NCBI GenBank assembly: GCA_024509875.1
Contig: JAMPIV010021215.1
Coordinates: 550,001 to 614,000, forward strand
Reading direction: 5' to 3'
DNA from: Oreohelix idahoensis
Lineage: Eukaryota > Mollusca > Gastropoda > Stylommatophora > Oreohelicidae
Length of the DNA stretch: 64,000 nt
The position numbers were made by a program, and so were the translations under genes. Positions 1 through 12,300 of the stretch are shown here, in pieces. Within the stretch, counting starts at the first letter, position 1; the number at the start of each line of letters is the position of its first letter. Below the pieces are notes generated by a model. The model was not told the origin of the DNA, made no database searches, and saw only the letters and a list, made by a program, of their open reading frames with translations.

Positions 1-1397
1 GAACACATCTAGTAGAGTTTGATATGAAGCTGACAAACGAGACACCTGTGCGAACCAGAGTTTACCCGATCCCGTATGCTAAAGCTGACACGCTACGTGG
101 AGAAATTGACAAGCTACGTCAAGCTGGGATTATTAGCGAATCTACATCTCCTTATAGTTCGAGCGTAGTACTGTTGCAGAAACCCAATAAGGAAGTTCGG
201 ATGTGTATAGACTATCGTCTGCTCAATACTGTAACAGAATTTCAGCCCGAACCACTCCAAGGTGCTTCTGAACTGTTCACCAAGCTTAGCAAGGCAAGAA
301 TTTTCTCCAAGATTGACCTGAGTAAAGGTTATTACCAAACAACAGTCAAGTAGGAAATTAAACGCCTGCTAGCTTTTAGCACCAGTAAAGGACATTATAC
401 TTTCAACGTTATGCCTTTCGGTTTGCACAACGCACCAGGAGTCTCCACCAGAATGACGAGAAAGCTTTTAGAACCCTTGCAAAGTCCACATATCCACAAT
501 TTTATGGACGATATACTGATTGCAACGGATAACTACGAAGAACATATTGCTACGGTCGCTATGCTCCTCAGCAGACTAAAGGAAGCTGGCCTTACCGCCC
601 GTCCTAGCAAATGTTTAATCGGCTTTGAAAAGCTTGACTTCCTAGAGCATACTATTTCTCAAGGTTGTATGTGTCCAGTTGTCAAAAACATCGAGAAAAT
701 ACGTGCAGCAAAGAGGCCTAAAACAAAGAGAGACACACGTTCTTTCCTATCACTGTGTGCGTACTACGAAAAGTTCATTAAAAACTTCAATGGCCTGACA
801 GCACCTCTTACTGACCTCACAAAGAAGGGAAAACCCGATAAGGTTGTTTGGACTGCAGAGTGTGAAAACGCTTACATCACTCTCAAGGAACGACTATCCA
901 AATACCCCATCTTACGGTTACCCAACCTAACAAAACCTTTCGTCTTGCGCGTAGACGCCAGCGGACAAGGAATCGGATCGACACTGCTTCAAGCAGACGA
1001 GAGTCATCCAAACTTGTTATTTCCAGTGGCCTACGGCATCCGCAAACTCAACACAACAGAAAGGAATTATTCGACCGTGGAGAGCGAATGTTTAGCACTT
1101 GTGAACGGTATCAGGAGACACATTGAATATCTGTATAGAGTTTCGTTCACAGTGCAAACAGACCATGCTCCATTGGCATTCCTAGGAGCCAATAAGGATT
1201 TTAACGCAAAGATTAAGCGTTGGGCTCTGCTGTTAAGCGTGTACTCGTTCAAAGTATAATACATACCAGGGAAAGAGAATGTAGGAGCGGATTTTATGAG
1301 TCGAAATTGGAGCATGGAGGAGGATGATGCAATTGAAGATAGCAATCACTCGGAAGCTGCGGATGACAGTAGCTCTATTTCCATAAATGAGATATGA
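1..1397 (+). pseudogene. Ty3/gypsy pol fragment: reverse transcriptase + RNase H, two internal stops
   Basis: This is the 3' part of a gypsy-type pol gene, entering from outside the window. One frame runs through. The RT fingers/palm carry IDYRLLN and KIDLSKGYYQ (about 200-340), then MPFGLHNAPG (411-440) and the catalytic FMDDIL (about 502-520). RNase H follows with RVDASGQGIG (about 950) and VQTDHAPL (about 1155), and the tether-like YIPGKENVGADFMSR ends the similarity. A TAG at 351-353 sits right after the GYYQTTVK block, and a TAA at 1257-1259 falls between FKV and YIPG. Both lie inside conserved sequence, so they are nonsense mutations. The frame ends with TGA at 1395-1397. No integrase motif follows RNase H. 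The assignment to Ty3/gypsy is firm; the clade is not. Confidence 0.9.
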
Positions 1398-1784
1398 AAG
1401 GGTTTCACAACTTCAAGCCCGGAAGTACTGTGACGTATAATGGAAATATAGCTTACAGTAATCTGATAGCCGTTGCTTTCCCATCTAGTGTCTACCATTT
1501 GCTAAGCCAAACCACGCAATTTTCTGTGTGTATGACTTACCTTTGAATCCACGCCCTTTTTCTGGGAACATAACAACAGAGTTGTTTACCAACTTTTCGC
1601 AACCTGCCAGTCTTAACAGGGGAGCGAATCACGTTTGCTTACCTGAGTTTCTCACACGAGCCGATCTGCCAATTATCGGTCGTTAGACAGATGCACGTGG
1701 AAATAACGGATTGTGTGAAGAGATACAGGGCGATAATATTTTCCCGACCACCTTTGATGTTCGTACGTTCAGGGGGAGGTAAAG
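1398..1784 (+). other. Noncoding 3' tail of the gypsy fragment, ending in a polypurine tract
   Basis: About 390 bases follow the RNase H end without any readable domain. Positions 1771-1784 are purine-rich (AGGGGGAGGTAAAG) and directly precede TGTTTG. This is the layout expected of a polypurine tract next to a 3' LTR. The distance leaves no room for an integrase of about 300 codons. Confidence 0.45.
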
Positions 1785-2094
1785 TGTTTGATCTGCGAAA
1801 GGGGATGAAATCTAAGAGAGGCCCGCTGCATGGCCAAGTCTTCTGATGTCGGTCAGCATCGCTGAGTAGAGCGAACGATAAAACCTTTGATTCGGGAAAC
1901 GCAGTTTCCTGATTTCTCTGCTATGCAGAATGTGTGAATTATAACATCCTCTAGTGATAACAACACCATGATCTGTATATATACTGCGTTCTCTCCAGAT
2001 CAGTTATCAGAGTCGCTCAGAAATTTTGGATAATCTAAACACGCCAGACTAGAACCATTCTTTGCTAAATGTGTTAAATTGTCTCGTGGGGATT
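1785..2094 (+). repeat. Putative 3' LTR of the gypsy fragment (end uncertain)
   Basis: It starts with TGTTTG after the purine tract. A TATA-like stretch (TATATATACTG, about 1976) is followed by TCAGTTATCAGAG, which could be an initiator. The right end is placed at a CA near 2094, where a different repeat starts, but no partner LTR or TSD is available because the 5' half lies outside the window. The call rests on position and base composition alone. Confidence 0.3.
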
Positions 2095-2360
2095 TCATTT
2101 TCTTCTTCTTCTTCGTTCGTCCTGAAAAGGACGTTGGTTGCGTTGTGTCCGTTTACAGCGAAGCTGCGATATATGCGCCTTTCGGCCGACACATCCGACT
2201 TCAGCACGGCATTTTTGGGACCGGGTTAGCCTTCCCTCTTCGATCCCTACTCGCTCAGCAAGACTGCAGTGATGCAGCCTGTTTCCAGGACCACCACTTA
2301 GAGGTGGAGTAGGGCCTTGGTCAGCTCTGGTTCGCTGACCCTGACGCAAGCAGTCTAGCT
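2095..2360 (-). repeat. Retroposon 3' end with (GAA)n tail (LINE or SINE tail)
   Basis: Read on the minus strand, this GC-richer block ends in a hairpin-forming GTCCTTTTCAGGAC and a GAAGAAGAAGAAG tail (plus-strand CTTCTTCTTCTTC, about 2100-2115). Similar (GAA)n tails close the RNase H-type LINEs at 12618-13690 and 43075-53509. No conserved protein domain is readable. It is therefore best described as the 3' untranslated end of an unidentified LINE or its SINE partner. Confidence 0.4.
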
Positions 2361-2406
2361 ATGGGTCACTAACTGCATTTCTCACTGTTGACGCGTCTTA
2401 GGTCCC

Positions 2407-2460
2407 ATTTCATTTTCTGATTTGTGGTAATAGAAATTACCACAAATCAGAAAATGAAAT
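2407..2460. repeat. Perfect 25-bp inverted repeat with 4-nt loop
   Basis: The left arm 2407-2431 is the exact reverse complement of the right arm 2436-2460; the loop 2432-2435 is AGAA. The pairing stops at both outer ends. The stem is AT-rich with a GTGG/CCAC centre. It could be a compact fold-back element, the relic of a palindromic rearrangement, or a source of hairpin RNA if transcribed. Confidence 0.9.
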
Positions 2461-3355
2461 TGTTACATAATATGTAATATTGCAATATGTAATAATAGCG
2501 GAAAACGTACGTGTGGATAGGATCGTAGCCTTTCATTTTTTCAAAAATGTTCTATTCTTCCTAAATAGTATCTGATAAAATAAAACCAGTGGCCAGCGGT
2601 CTTAATTTGGGTCTTCAATTTTTGGGCTAGTTCGGTCCTCTTTCTTCATTCAGTGAAGAATTAATGGTGTCTTCTTCTTGGCTTACGTCCCAAGTTCCTT
2701 CGTGAACTGGTTGGGCCAAAGAGACAAATAAACATTAATATTAAATCTTAACTGGACTGTACCTTACCTAGAAATATTTATTCAATTTTTCCAGCCCACT
2801 GGGCACACGACAGAACACATTCCTGACGTTTGACAGCGGTATCAACGGAGTGATCCAGAAAGTTACGCTGTTTCAAAATCGGCACTCACCATAGAGCCAG
2901 CCGATAGGATTTACCATAATCATTTTTTTACATATTGTAACATTTTTTTCTCAGCACAGATGTTTCACAATAATGGAATTATTTTTCTCCTTTTGCAACT
3001 GTGAACGTCCAGAGCACGTCTTGCTTCAGTAACTATTCGCGGTGACCTTTGTTTCATCCAGGGAAAATGTGATAAAGTACATTGATAAGCGATAAAATTA
3101 TTAATTATAAGTATAAAAGTCAAAACAATATGAGTAGAAATAGAAATAGTAAAGTTGTAACGCGTCTTCTTTCCCCGCGCCAGTCATCGCATTGAGATAA
3201 GAACGTAGTGTGAAACCTTATTGCAGCGCTAGTGGTATTGGATTTTATAACTCGCCCGTCAAGGGTTAACGGTAAAAATTTTGAAAACAACAAGCTTAGT
3301 TGTTCCAAGACATATAGTAAGAATAAAACAGGGGAGGCATAAACGAACGCATAAA

Positions 3356-3394
<39 letters not shown>

Positions 3395-5733
3395 ACACAT
3401 GCCACAAATTGTCAAGCGTTAGATTCTTGGACTAGCTACCCAAGACGACAGTGCGAGACGATACAGTGGCAGGTGTTCGGTAACGTGTCGCAAGCTTTGT
3501 AGAATTTAAAAATACCCCGCAAAACCCAATACTTTTTCGGACTATAGGCACACTGAGAAAATATATAAACACACAGACAGCGCTTTCGCTGCAAACGAGT
3601 CCATTTTATGACGTAACAGACTAGTAGTTTCAGTTTTGGAAAACGCGGGAGAGGAGAAAAGATGGCGTAATTTATGATAGTGGAAATTGAAACTAACTAT
3701 GGAAAAAATATGGACTTCTTTATTAATGGGTTGGTTTAGGATCATAAAACCTAGTTAGTTTTATGGCTTATCTTCTCCTGATAAATAATATGTTTAAAAA
3801 TACAAAATGCCCCAGTAGATAAGAAAGTTATTGACAAAAGACTGTATTTGTTCGTGCAGACAAACGGACAGACTGGCGGTTTTGCATTCATTTTGCATTC
3901 ACTAAACGATTACAATTTTGAACGCGTTGTTGGAAATGAGACAAGCAAGCATGTATTCTGTTGGAGGAGGGGTAGAAGAGGGGAGATAAATTATGGGATG
4001 GCTTAACACTAAAAATATATTTTAGCAGGGGAAATCTATGAATGAGTGAGGAGAAAACTTGTTATGTCCAAAAATCAAGTCTGTTTTTGCTTTTATTTTC
4101 AACTTCAAAAGTAGTCGTTCGCTCATTGGCCAACGCCTTTTATAATATTGACAAAATTCAAAGTCTCGACGCCATTTGTATAATACAGTCCCTCGAACAG
4201 GACGTTTGAAATTCTGGGAAGTGTGACTTGCCTTATTAAATTAAATATATATAAGTAAACCAAAAAGGCATCACAGTCCAGCCAGCAGGACATCTGAAGT
4301 CTGCTAATCAACGTACCTGTGTTTATTCATTGAATTTATGGTAAGGCAGAAATTATTCATATATATTTTGTTTAAAAATGTGAGTGAGAGATACTGCCAT
4401 TACGACTGTAAATAATTAGGCCCCTAGCTGATTTATGCAGGGCCTAGAGGTAGAGTTATGCTAGAACACATTGCCAGTTTTGTAAAATGCACATGTTTTG
4501 TGAAATAAAAATGTTTTCTTAGGTGGCCAGATGGACACAGCTCACCTATCCTATTGCATGGAAGAAAAGAAAGATTAATATTATTATTGCAGATGCAGGG
4601 CCGCCTTGAGAGGAGAGACATGTGAACAACGCTGGTACACTTTGTAATGTATGAGCTGGGTTGGTCAATTAGATATGACCCAGATCTTTATTTCTCATGT
4701 ATTATAATTTGTAGAAATAACAGTTTAAGTATGATATCAACAAGGAGGCATTATTTCATTGTTACAGGGTTTTTATCTAGCACGGTGCCAGGTGTCTGTG
4801 AAAAGCAGTTGAGAAGTCTTTTCATTTCCAGTAGTGACAGGGGTCTACAGAGCCCACCCTATTACTTTTGGGCCAGTATCAAAGTGATCGTTTTACAGCA
4901 CACAAAAAAAGATATAAGTATAATATCTGGCACCCGACTTTTCATCAGCATCAAAGACTAGTGCACCCCTGTGTAACATAATAAAAATATTCCCCAAAGA
5001 ATAAAGCATTGACAGTTGTGTATTAAAGAACTGGGGATGATTAAAGAATCCCAAACAGCCATCCAGTGTTAGAAACCAGTAATATTAAAAATTTAGTAAA
5101 ACTATTAGTATATTTTAACAGTATATGTTTGGACAAAGTGTCCCTTTGGGTTAAAGATTTGCATTTTATGTGTATACCTTGATTTCTTTTAATTTTGAAA
5201 GTCCTGACCAGAAGAATACTATGTTCAGGACCAATAAAATTGTATAGAAAATATTTACATATAAAAATTTAACCCAGGTGTTAGTTCATTTGATCATAGA
5301 CTTTACTAGTTGTTATATGTGTGTGTGTTAGTGTCAAATTACCATCACACCACACTTGCATAACCCTAGACATTAGACGTAGCTATCATACATACTAGTC
5401 AAGAACAGGTCTGATTGAGGTCATAAGGTGGTAGCAGAAAGGTACCCTGATAACTCAACCCAAAATTTGTTATAATCAGGGACCTTCACAGCTGACCTCA
5501 TTCAGTACAATAGTAATAAAGAACAACAACATTGCATACCATCAAAAACCACCACAGAAAATCAAACCACCAAATTCGGCGTCCACCTTGTAATTATTTT
5601 TCGATATATAGGCTGGACTGGGGCTAATTTGGCAACCGGCCTGACAGTATAGGTTCAGGAACTATTGTATTTTTTTTCAAGGGATATCAACACCACGATT
5701 GGGTAAGCGAGATTGTTTGTGGCCATGTATGAC
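2461..5733. other. Unassigned AT-rich DNA
   Basis: No open frame here has recognisable motifs. It contains short direct and inverted ATATGTAATA-type motifs next to the hairpin (2461-2500) and the (GA)n tract at 3359-3391. A second LINE-tail-like TCTTCTTCTTGG lies near 2672-2683. I see no promoter, exon structure or RNA gene I can support. Confidence 0.5.
3359..3391. repeat. (GA)16 microsatellite
   Basis: Uninterrupted GA dinucleotides. They open a spurious RERERE-type reading frame that should not be annotated as protein. Confidence 0.97.

Positions 5734-5777
<44 letters not shown>
5734..5777. repeat. (GA)n microsatellite with one AAA interruption
   Basis: GA repeats with a single GAAAGA interruption near 5746-5750. 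It lies about 240 bp upstream of a SINE. Confidence 0.95.
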
Positions 5778-5780
<3 letters not shown>

Positions 5781-6019
5781 TTATTTTCATTTGTTCCCAG
5801 CATTGTACTAACTTCTTTTTTTATTTCGCTAGACTTGTGTACTTTACGGAGTAGTAATTTAGTGGGAACTTGTTCTTCAGTCTATTCTGTAACCTAGTGC
5901 TAATCTTTGACCTTTGGGTTATTAACTTCTTTTGGGATCCTTTCTCAACAAAGGGGAGGGCACTTATTCGGTTATTTTTATATGTCTGTAAACATGATTT
6001 TATTGATTTCTCTATATGT

Positions 6020-6298
6020 GGGAGCCGCGGTAGCATAGTGGTTAGTGCACTGGCTTCCTAGCTCAGTGGTCTATGGTTCCATCCCCAGATGAGGTGGGAT
6101 TTTTTAGGCCGCAAACGGCTCCTAGGTCGACCCAGCCCTAACTGGGTACCAGAGCAACTTCTGTGAAGGTTAAGGCGGTCGGCGTGATGCTGACTACATC
6201 ACCCCTAGTGTGCCGATGGTCAAGAAAATATAGGCCTAACACCATATTCCCAATATGCCTCAATGGGCGTGTAACGGGATCCTTTACCTCCTTTTTAC
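6020..6298 (+). repeat. tRNA-headed SINE, copy 1, full length with 8-bp TSD
   Basis: It starts GGGAGCCGCGG, carries an A-box-like TAGCATAGTGG (about 6031) and a B-box-like GGTTCCATCCC (about 6074), then a body with CGGCTCCTAGGTCGACCCAG and GGGTACC. It is flanked by CTATATGT at 6012-6019 and 6299-6306, a perfect 8-bp TSD. Two more copies begin at exactly the same base (18161 and 22498). The tRNA-like head is a pol III promoter remnant. It is not a tRNA gene because no cloverleaf with an acceptor stem can be closed. Confidence 0.85.
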
Positions 6299-6495
6299 CT
6301 ATATGTTTGATGTTGTAAAGTTTAATGATAATAAACAACAAAAAGAACTTAACTTTGTATGTTGGTCATACCCATACCCATTAACCATAGTTTTTTCACG
6401 TTTGTGTGTCTTGTTGTCACATAATTGTGTGTTTGTGTTTAGTTTACTTATAGTTCTAGATATAAGGAGGTACTAGATTGTCTTATACTAAAATT
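6299..6495. other. Unassigned AT-rich DNA between SINE and MITE-like unit
   Basis: Nothing recognisable beyond the right SINE TSD at 6299-6306. Confidence 0.4.
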
Positions 6496-6674
6496 TAGTC
6501 GTATAGATAGGCTGGACTAAAGAAACTACTCATTCCAGAGACATATCTTTTCCTTAAACTATTCACTCGTGAAATCTATTTCTTACACCTTAATTCTCAC
6601 ACATGTACCACTATCACCTCTGCTCAGACGGGACCATAAATATCTTCTAACCTATCTAAAATTTACGACAGTCT
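6496..6674. repeat. MITE-like unit with GTCGTA termini, copy 1
   Basis: The left end reads GTCGTATAGATAGG. The right end, read on the other strand, is CTGTCGTAAATTTTAGATAGG or close to it. Internal sequence (ACTCGTGAAATCTATTTCT) recurs near 20772-20791 in a second unit of similar length. Short inverted ends plus a repeated interior suggest a small non-autonomous DNA element. I could not define a clean TSD. Confidence 0.4.
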
Positions 6675-7170
6675 TCTAATTCTCATCGTCACCGTCCTGC
6701 TGTCTGTAACTCACATGGAAAGATGAATTTTATTTACTTTCCTTTTTTGCTCTTTGAACCTCTTCTCTGTCTTCCAATTACTCTTAAAAGGAACCCCTGT
6801 CAGTAAATCTACATCTTAGTCAAGTGCCTGGTTTCCTTATTAAAATCTCTTATGTTTTGCTCCGAGTCTTAGCGACATGGATGTACTGACGCGTCATGAC
6901 ACATGTCAAGAATTTCAGTACATTCAATTTTTTTTTTTTTTTTTATGAAATCAGGAAGATATGGGTACAATGACTCCGTTTCATATTTAGATTTTCTCAA
7001 TACATTCACGAATAAATTGTCCGATATAGCTTTTAAGCTGAACTTCCTATAATGCTTTTTTTCGAAATAGTGTGTGCATTTTAATCAAGAAACCGCTGCA
7101 TTATTTTCATACATTTGTCGTAATTTCATGTCACTTATAATAACTAACACATAACTAATTCTCCAGACTT
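6675..7170. other. Unassigned AT-rich DNA
   Basis: It includes a T18-like run near 6930-6945 and a short stretch near 6720 resembling 22210-22250. No gene or element can be supported. Confidence 0.4.
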
Positions 7171-7268
7171 AAAGGTCTTTTATATTTGGTCATGCGCCCT
7201 AACATAACCGGCTAGGTTGAACGGGACGCGCCTCACCAAAACGAGGCAAAATTTTATTTAAAAAAAAA
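7171..7268. repeat. Short mini-element, copy 1 (shared with 56560-56681)
   Basis: About 85 bp from AAAGGTCTTTTATATTTGG to ACGAGGCAAA match 56593-56670 at roughly 90 percent by eye, followed by a T/A-rich tail. The second copy has a clear 10-bp TSD, so this is a mobile unit and not a chance match. The motif GCCTC-GTTTTGGT-GAGGC (minus strand) forms a small hairpin near the tail. Confidence 0.65.
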
Positions 7269-8321
7269 GTCACTTGTAACATTTCACAATTCGTTTGTTT
7301 GCCAGGAGAGCTTTTAGTTTTTTAAAACCCTGACCTATAAGTAAAGGAAAATCGATGAAGCTGCTTCCAAAAATAGCTGATTCCAGATTACTCTGGTACC
7401 ATGGTATAACGAAAGGAAATCGAAAAGAAACTGAACAAAACATGTTGGCAGGAGAAAGAGTGAGGCTACGAGATGTTTAGGAAGGTTGTAATTCATCTGC
7501 ATACTAAATTTATGAAGCGCCATCACCGCGCATTCGCGATTTGATTTGTATTTGCATCTGACAATTGGTTCGGGGAACAAAATGCCGTGACTAGATCAGC
7601 TAACGCTGGCCGTGGTCAGCCTCCATTCGGTTAGAATCAAAATTGGCGCATGTGTTCCATCTTACCACAGTTTGTGATGGACCAAACAGACTTTACACAT
7701 CATCTCTCATTATCTTTTCTTGAATTGTATTATTGTAGAATACAGTGAAAGTATGGGATTAAAACCCCCCAACAGCCCTAGCAAATGTTAATGAATGAAT
7801 GGCAATCATTGCAGCCATGGCCGATGAAACCAGGACAATAGATCAGTGTAGGGTACGGGGCTTCATTTTCAAAAGGTAGGAAAATACGCTAAAGGAACAA
7901 CAAGAACGCTTGGCAGGCTGGGAAAATTACCAATGCTTCATCTGACTTCTAATAGCACAAGAAGGTAACTTCAGAAAAGTTCCAGCCATCACGCAGTTAA
8001 AAAAAAAATGTAATTCAGTTGCTCAGAAGAATCAAGTCAAATGTGTACATATAATTTACATTTGAGAGTTTGATGCATGCGGCCTCGATTGATATTGAGA
8101 GAAACAGGACTAGTTCCCAAAGATATATCCTTCTTCTTTCCTCATCTGGCTGCTGATGCAGCCATTATAAAAACAACATACGATAAGCGGTAGCGGCTTG
8201 GGCCATCTAAAATACTTCGGCTTATCCTAAATTCTGTGTATTGGGAGTTTCTACCAGAGAAGACTTCTGGCTGGGACCTGCAAAATTGCTTCGACTTAAT
8301 CGAAATTCGGCTTAAGCGAGT
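7269..8321. other. Unassigned DNA
   Basis: No reading frame with recognisable motifs. The last part may include diverged upstream sequence of the LINE remnant that becomes readable at 8322. Confidence 0.4.
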
Positions 8322-9289
8322 TCCGCTTGAAGGAATATGTCTTCACAATAGGTCAGATGGTCGACTGTTTAATCTCGCAAGGCTAAAAGTAAAAACGAAA
8401 ATCAGTCACTATAAGCTACTAGTTGTTTGCCGACGCCGCTGCAATCGTCACTTAAAGTCAACAGGAGCTCCAACAGCTTGATGAATCACTTCTCTCAAGC
8501 ATGCAAGGACTTTGGCCTCACAATAAATCTTAAAAAAAAAAACAAATGTGCTGGGTCAGGATGTGGTTGTCATGCCAGTTATTACTATCGATAACTATGA
8601 ATTGGCAGTGGTGCACCACTTCACATACCTGGGATCTACCATAAACAACAAACTCTCTCTGGACACAGAAATTGACAGCTGCATTGGCAAAGCTGCAGCC
8701 ATCTTTGCCCGCTTCATAACGCATGTTTCGGGAAATTCCAAACTCACAATGAAGACCAAAGCTGCGGTATATACTGCCTGCGTCACCAGCACGCTTCCAT
8801 ATGGCAGCGAGACATGGACAACCTACGCTAAGCAAGAAAGAGGGTTCAATATCTTCCATCTACGGTGTCTACGCCACATCCTTGATATTTTGTGGAAGGA
8901 CAAAGTGACAAATGTCGAGGTGTTGTCACGCGCTGGCCTTCAAAGCATGTGTCCACTGCTTAGTCAGCGTAGACTGTGCTGACTAAGCCATGTCCGCCGC
9001 ATGGAAGAGAGTCGCATCCCAAAAATATTTCCCAAAGATATTTCTACGGACAACTGGCAGATTGCAAAAGAACAGTCGGGCGACCACAGCTGAGGTTCAA
9101 AGATATGTGTAAGAGAGACATGAAGGCATTGGACTTAAATCTAGGAGGATGAACCTGCCGATCGCACCAAATGGCGTTTTTTCCTACGGCGCCACCTATG
9201 ATTGCGCGAAAAGAAGCTCTCACAACAAGCAGAAGAGAACAGAACACGCCGAAAGAAACACCAGGAAAATAACAGCTGTGGGATATCAT
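8322..9289 (+). pseudogene. RTE-type LINE reverse transcriptase, 3' fragment
   Basis: Readable from DGRLFNLARLK (about 8355). It passes through a damaged catalytic box (LFADAAAIVT, where LFADDAA is expected, about 8428-8455) and QLMNHFSQACKDFGLTINL (about 8476-8532) into the C-terminal block at 8548-8982. That block holds HHFTYLGSTINNKLSLDTEI, LPYGSETW and FHLRCLRHILDI, and then LSHVRRMEESRIP to about 9020. These are the connection and C-terminal motifs typical of RTE-clade LINEs. A poly-A stretch at 8531-8540 causes a frameshift, and a stop at 8980-8982 replaces the Trp normally seen before the GHV block. 5' truncated and dead. Confidence 0.8.
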
Positions 9290-9386
9290 TTCAAAGGTGC
9301 ATTCCCGTAGTCAGTTATGGCTGAACGGAGCTAATAACAGACAAGAATGACACACACTTCAACTATTAAATGGTTTTTGAAGTTAT

Positions 9387-12300
9387 TCTTCTTTCTTCTT
9401 CGATCCTTAACCACCGACCGTCAAAGCAGTCAGTGGCCATCACGCCTAGTGGCGTCTTGTAGGGCAACAACAAATTGATTCCACTTTGCACGGTCGGTGG
9501 CCATCCTTCGTACAGTGCCCCAACTCTGGTTCATTCTTTGCATCTCAGCCTCCACAGTCCTCCGTCAAGTTGTTTTTGGTCGGCCTCTCTTTCGCTTTCC
9601 TTCAGGGGTCCAAAGCATAGCTGTTCTTGTGATGGCATCGGGGTCTCTTCTGAGGACATGACCAACCCAGCTCCAGCGTCTGCCAGCTATGATGGTATGC
9701 ATGTCCTCTTGCTTGCTACGAGTAAGCAGATCTTGGTTGGTGATGGCATTCGGCCAAAAGATTCGGTGAATTTTTCTTAGGCATGTTGTGTGAAAAGAGG
9801 ACAATTTTGACATTTCCTTCTCTGTGACTCTCCAGCATTCCGCACCATAGAGAAGCACAGAAAGCACGCAACTCTGGTATAATCTTAATTTTGTGCTTGT
9901 GCTGTATTGGGAGGACTTCCAGATGTTATTTAGGCTAAAGAAGGCTGTTCTTGCCTTATTCATTCTGATGTTGATGTCTTTGCCTGCCCCACCGTCTGGT
10001 GTTACTATGCTTCCTAGGTATGTGAAGGTATCTGTCTGTACCAGTTGCTGATTCCTTACTGATATGGGCTCAGGGTTGCTCACATTGAGCGTCATGACCT
10101 CAGACTTCTTTAAATTGATGTTCAAGCCCACCTGCTGGCTAAATTTATTAAGTCTATCCGTTTTTTCCTGGATGTGTTGATGTGAATGTGCCAGCAGTGC
10201 AATGTCATCTGCATGTTCCAGATCTTCCAATGTTGAAAATGTAGTCCATCTTATTCCTCTTGGACTGCCCTCTGTTGTCTGGCGCATCACCCAGTCTATG
10301 ACTGTTAAAAATAGAGTGGTTGATAAGGGGCATCCCTGTCGTACTCCTGTCTTCACCTCGAAGGTTAGGTTGCTCTGCCCAACACTACACGTAAAGTTGG
10401 CATAGAGGCTTTTTATGATTGACACTATGCAGCTTGGAATTCCATAAGCCCTCAGTATTTTCCATAAACTGTCTCTATGTATGCTGTCAAAAGCCTTTTC
10501 AAAATCAACAAAATTTATGTAAAGCTGTCTTTGCCATTCTGAGCACTGCTCTATAATGTTCCTGAGAGTGAATATATGGTCTACACATCTTCTGTTCTTT
10601 CTAAATCCTGCTTGTTCTTTCCTCAGTTTGTAGTCTACTGCCTTTGAAATTCTCTGTATAATTATCCTGCCTAGTATTTTGCTGGGAACTGAGAGAAGAG
10701 TGATTCCTCTCCAATTATTGCAGTCTGAAAGATCTCCCTTCTTAGGCAATTTGACAATTATTCCTTTGTTCCACTCTGATGGTGTTGTCCCCGTTTTCCA
10801 CACTTGTGCAAATAGTGGTTCTAATAGTTCTGCTGCTAGCTCAGGGTCTGTCTTAAATAGCTCTGCATTTAAGTTATCATGGCCCGGAGCTTTACCGTTC
10901 TTTAACCCTTTGATTGCTGTGATGATTTCTTCTTTTCGTGGAATGTCGGTATTTACATCTAGATCGTTTTCAGCCTCAGGAACATTCAATTGTGTCTCTG
11001 GTATTTCCTTGTTCAGAGTTTCTCTGAAGTGCTCTGCCCATCTTGTTTCCTGTCCCTCTGCTGTCGTGATGAGATTTCCTTGCTTATCTCTTACTAATGT
11101 AATTTTGTTTGCACCTTGTTTTCCGCTGATGAATTTAGTTATTTTGTATACTGTGCTTTGTTCATTTCTCAGTGCTGCCTCTTCTGCCTGTTTTGCAAGA
11201 TCGTCTAGGAAATTCCTTTTGTTGGCTCGGGTTTGGCGTTTAACTTCCCTGTCCAGTTGACTGTACTGTTCGCTATATAGTTGCTTTAACCTGGGGGACT
11301 TCGCTTCTGTTTTCTTTCTTTTCATTTCCTTTCTCATCTTTATGGTGTTTAGTGTTTCTGGTGTTATCCAGTCTTGCTTCTTCCTTTCCTGGAATCCTAA
11401 GCATGATTTGCTACTTTCCTTATATATTGTTGAAATGGTGTTAAAATTCTGGTCTATATCATCAGTCAATGTCTTTTCCTGGCTTTTGGCAAATTGATAT
11501 CGTTTCTTAATGTCGGCCGCAAAAGCTTTTCTGGTAAGGGGGTCCTTCAATTTGCTGATGTCAAACCTTTTCTGTGTAGTTACAGTTGGTCCAGCCCTTC
11601 TTAGTTTCACTTTCCGTTTTGCTACTACTAAATGGTGATCGCTTCCCACATCTGCACCTCTTCTTACCTTCACATCTTGTAATGCATGTCTCCATCTACC
11701 GTTAACCATGATGTGGTCTATCTGGTTTCTGTCCCGACCATTTGGTGATTCCCATGTTAACTTGTGAATTTCCTTATGTGGGAAAAGTGTTCCTCCAATG
11801 ACCAGGTTGTTAATGCTACAGAAACTTATTAGCTTATCCCCATTTTCGTTTGCTATTCCGCTGCCGCATTTCCCCATTGTTCTTTCATTATATGTATTGT
11901 GTGTACCAACTTTCGCATTGAGGTCTCCCATTACTATAACAAGATCATATTTAGGTGTGTCCTCCATTTCTTTCTGCAGTTGTTGATAGAATTCATCCTT
12001 GACCTCCTCATCGCTATCATTCGTTGGTGCGTAGCATTGTATTATTGTAGTGTTGGTGAATCTCCCTCTCAATCTCAATCGTATCAGTCTGTTGTTGATG
12101 GGTTTCCATTCCAGTAATGTCCTTTCTATCCCTTTCTGTAGAATAATGGCTACGCCTTCACTGTGCTGTCCATCCTCTCTTCCAGAGTAAAGTACTGTTT
12201 CTCCTGTTGCTGTTTTAACTTTTCCTGCCCCTGTCCATCTGCTCTCGCTTATCCCCAGGATGTGTAACCTATAGTTTCTCATTTCTGCCGTGACCTGTCT

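Noticed and set aside
6020..6100. Possible tRNA gene (also 18161-18240 and 59495-59580 minus)
   Set aside because: A and B boxes are present but the acceptor and anticodon stems do not close, and the same start recurs with TSDs; these are SINE heads.
10679..11260. Plus-strand open frames across RTE-A and RTE-B (for example 10679-11260, 28723-29400, 29950-30495)
   Set aside because: Antisense shadows of the LINE ORFs, which carry all the recognisable motifs on the minus strand.
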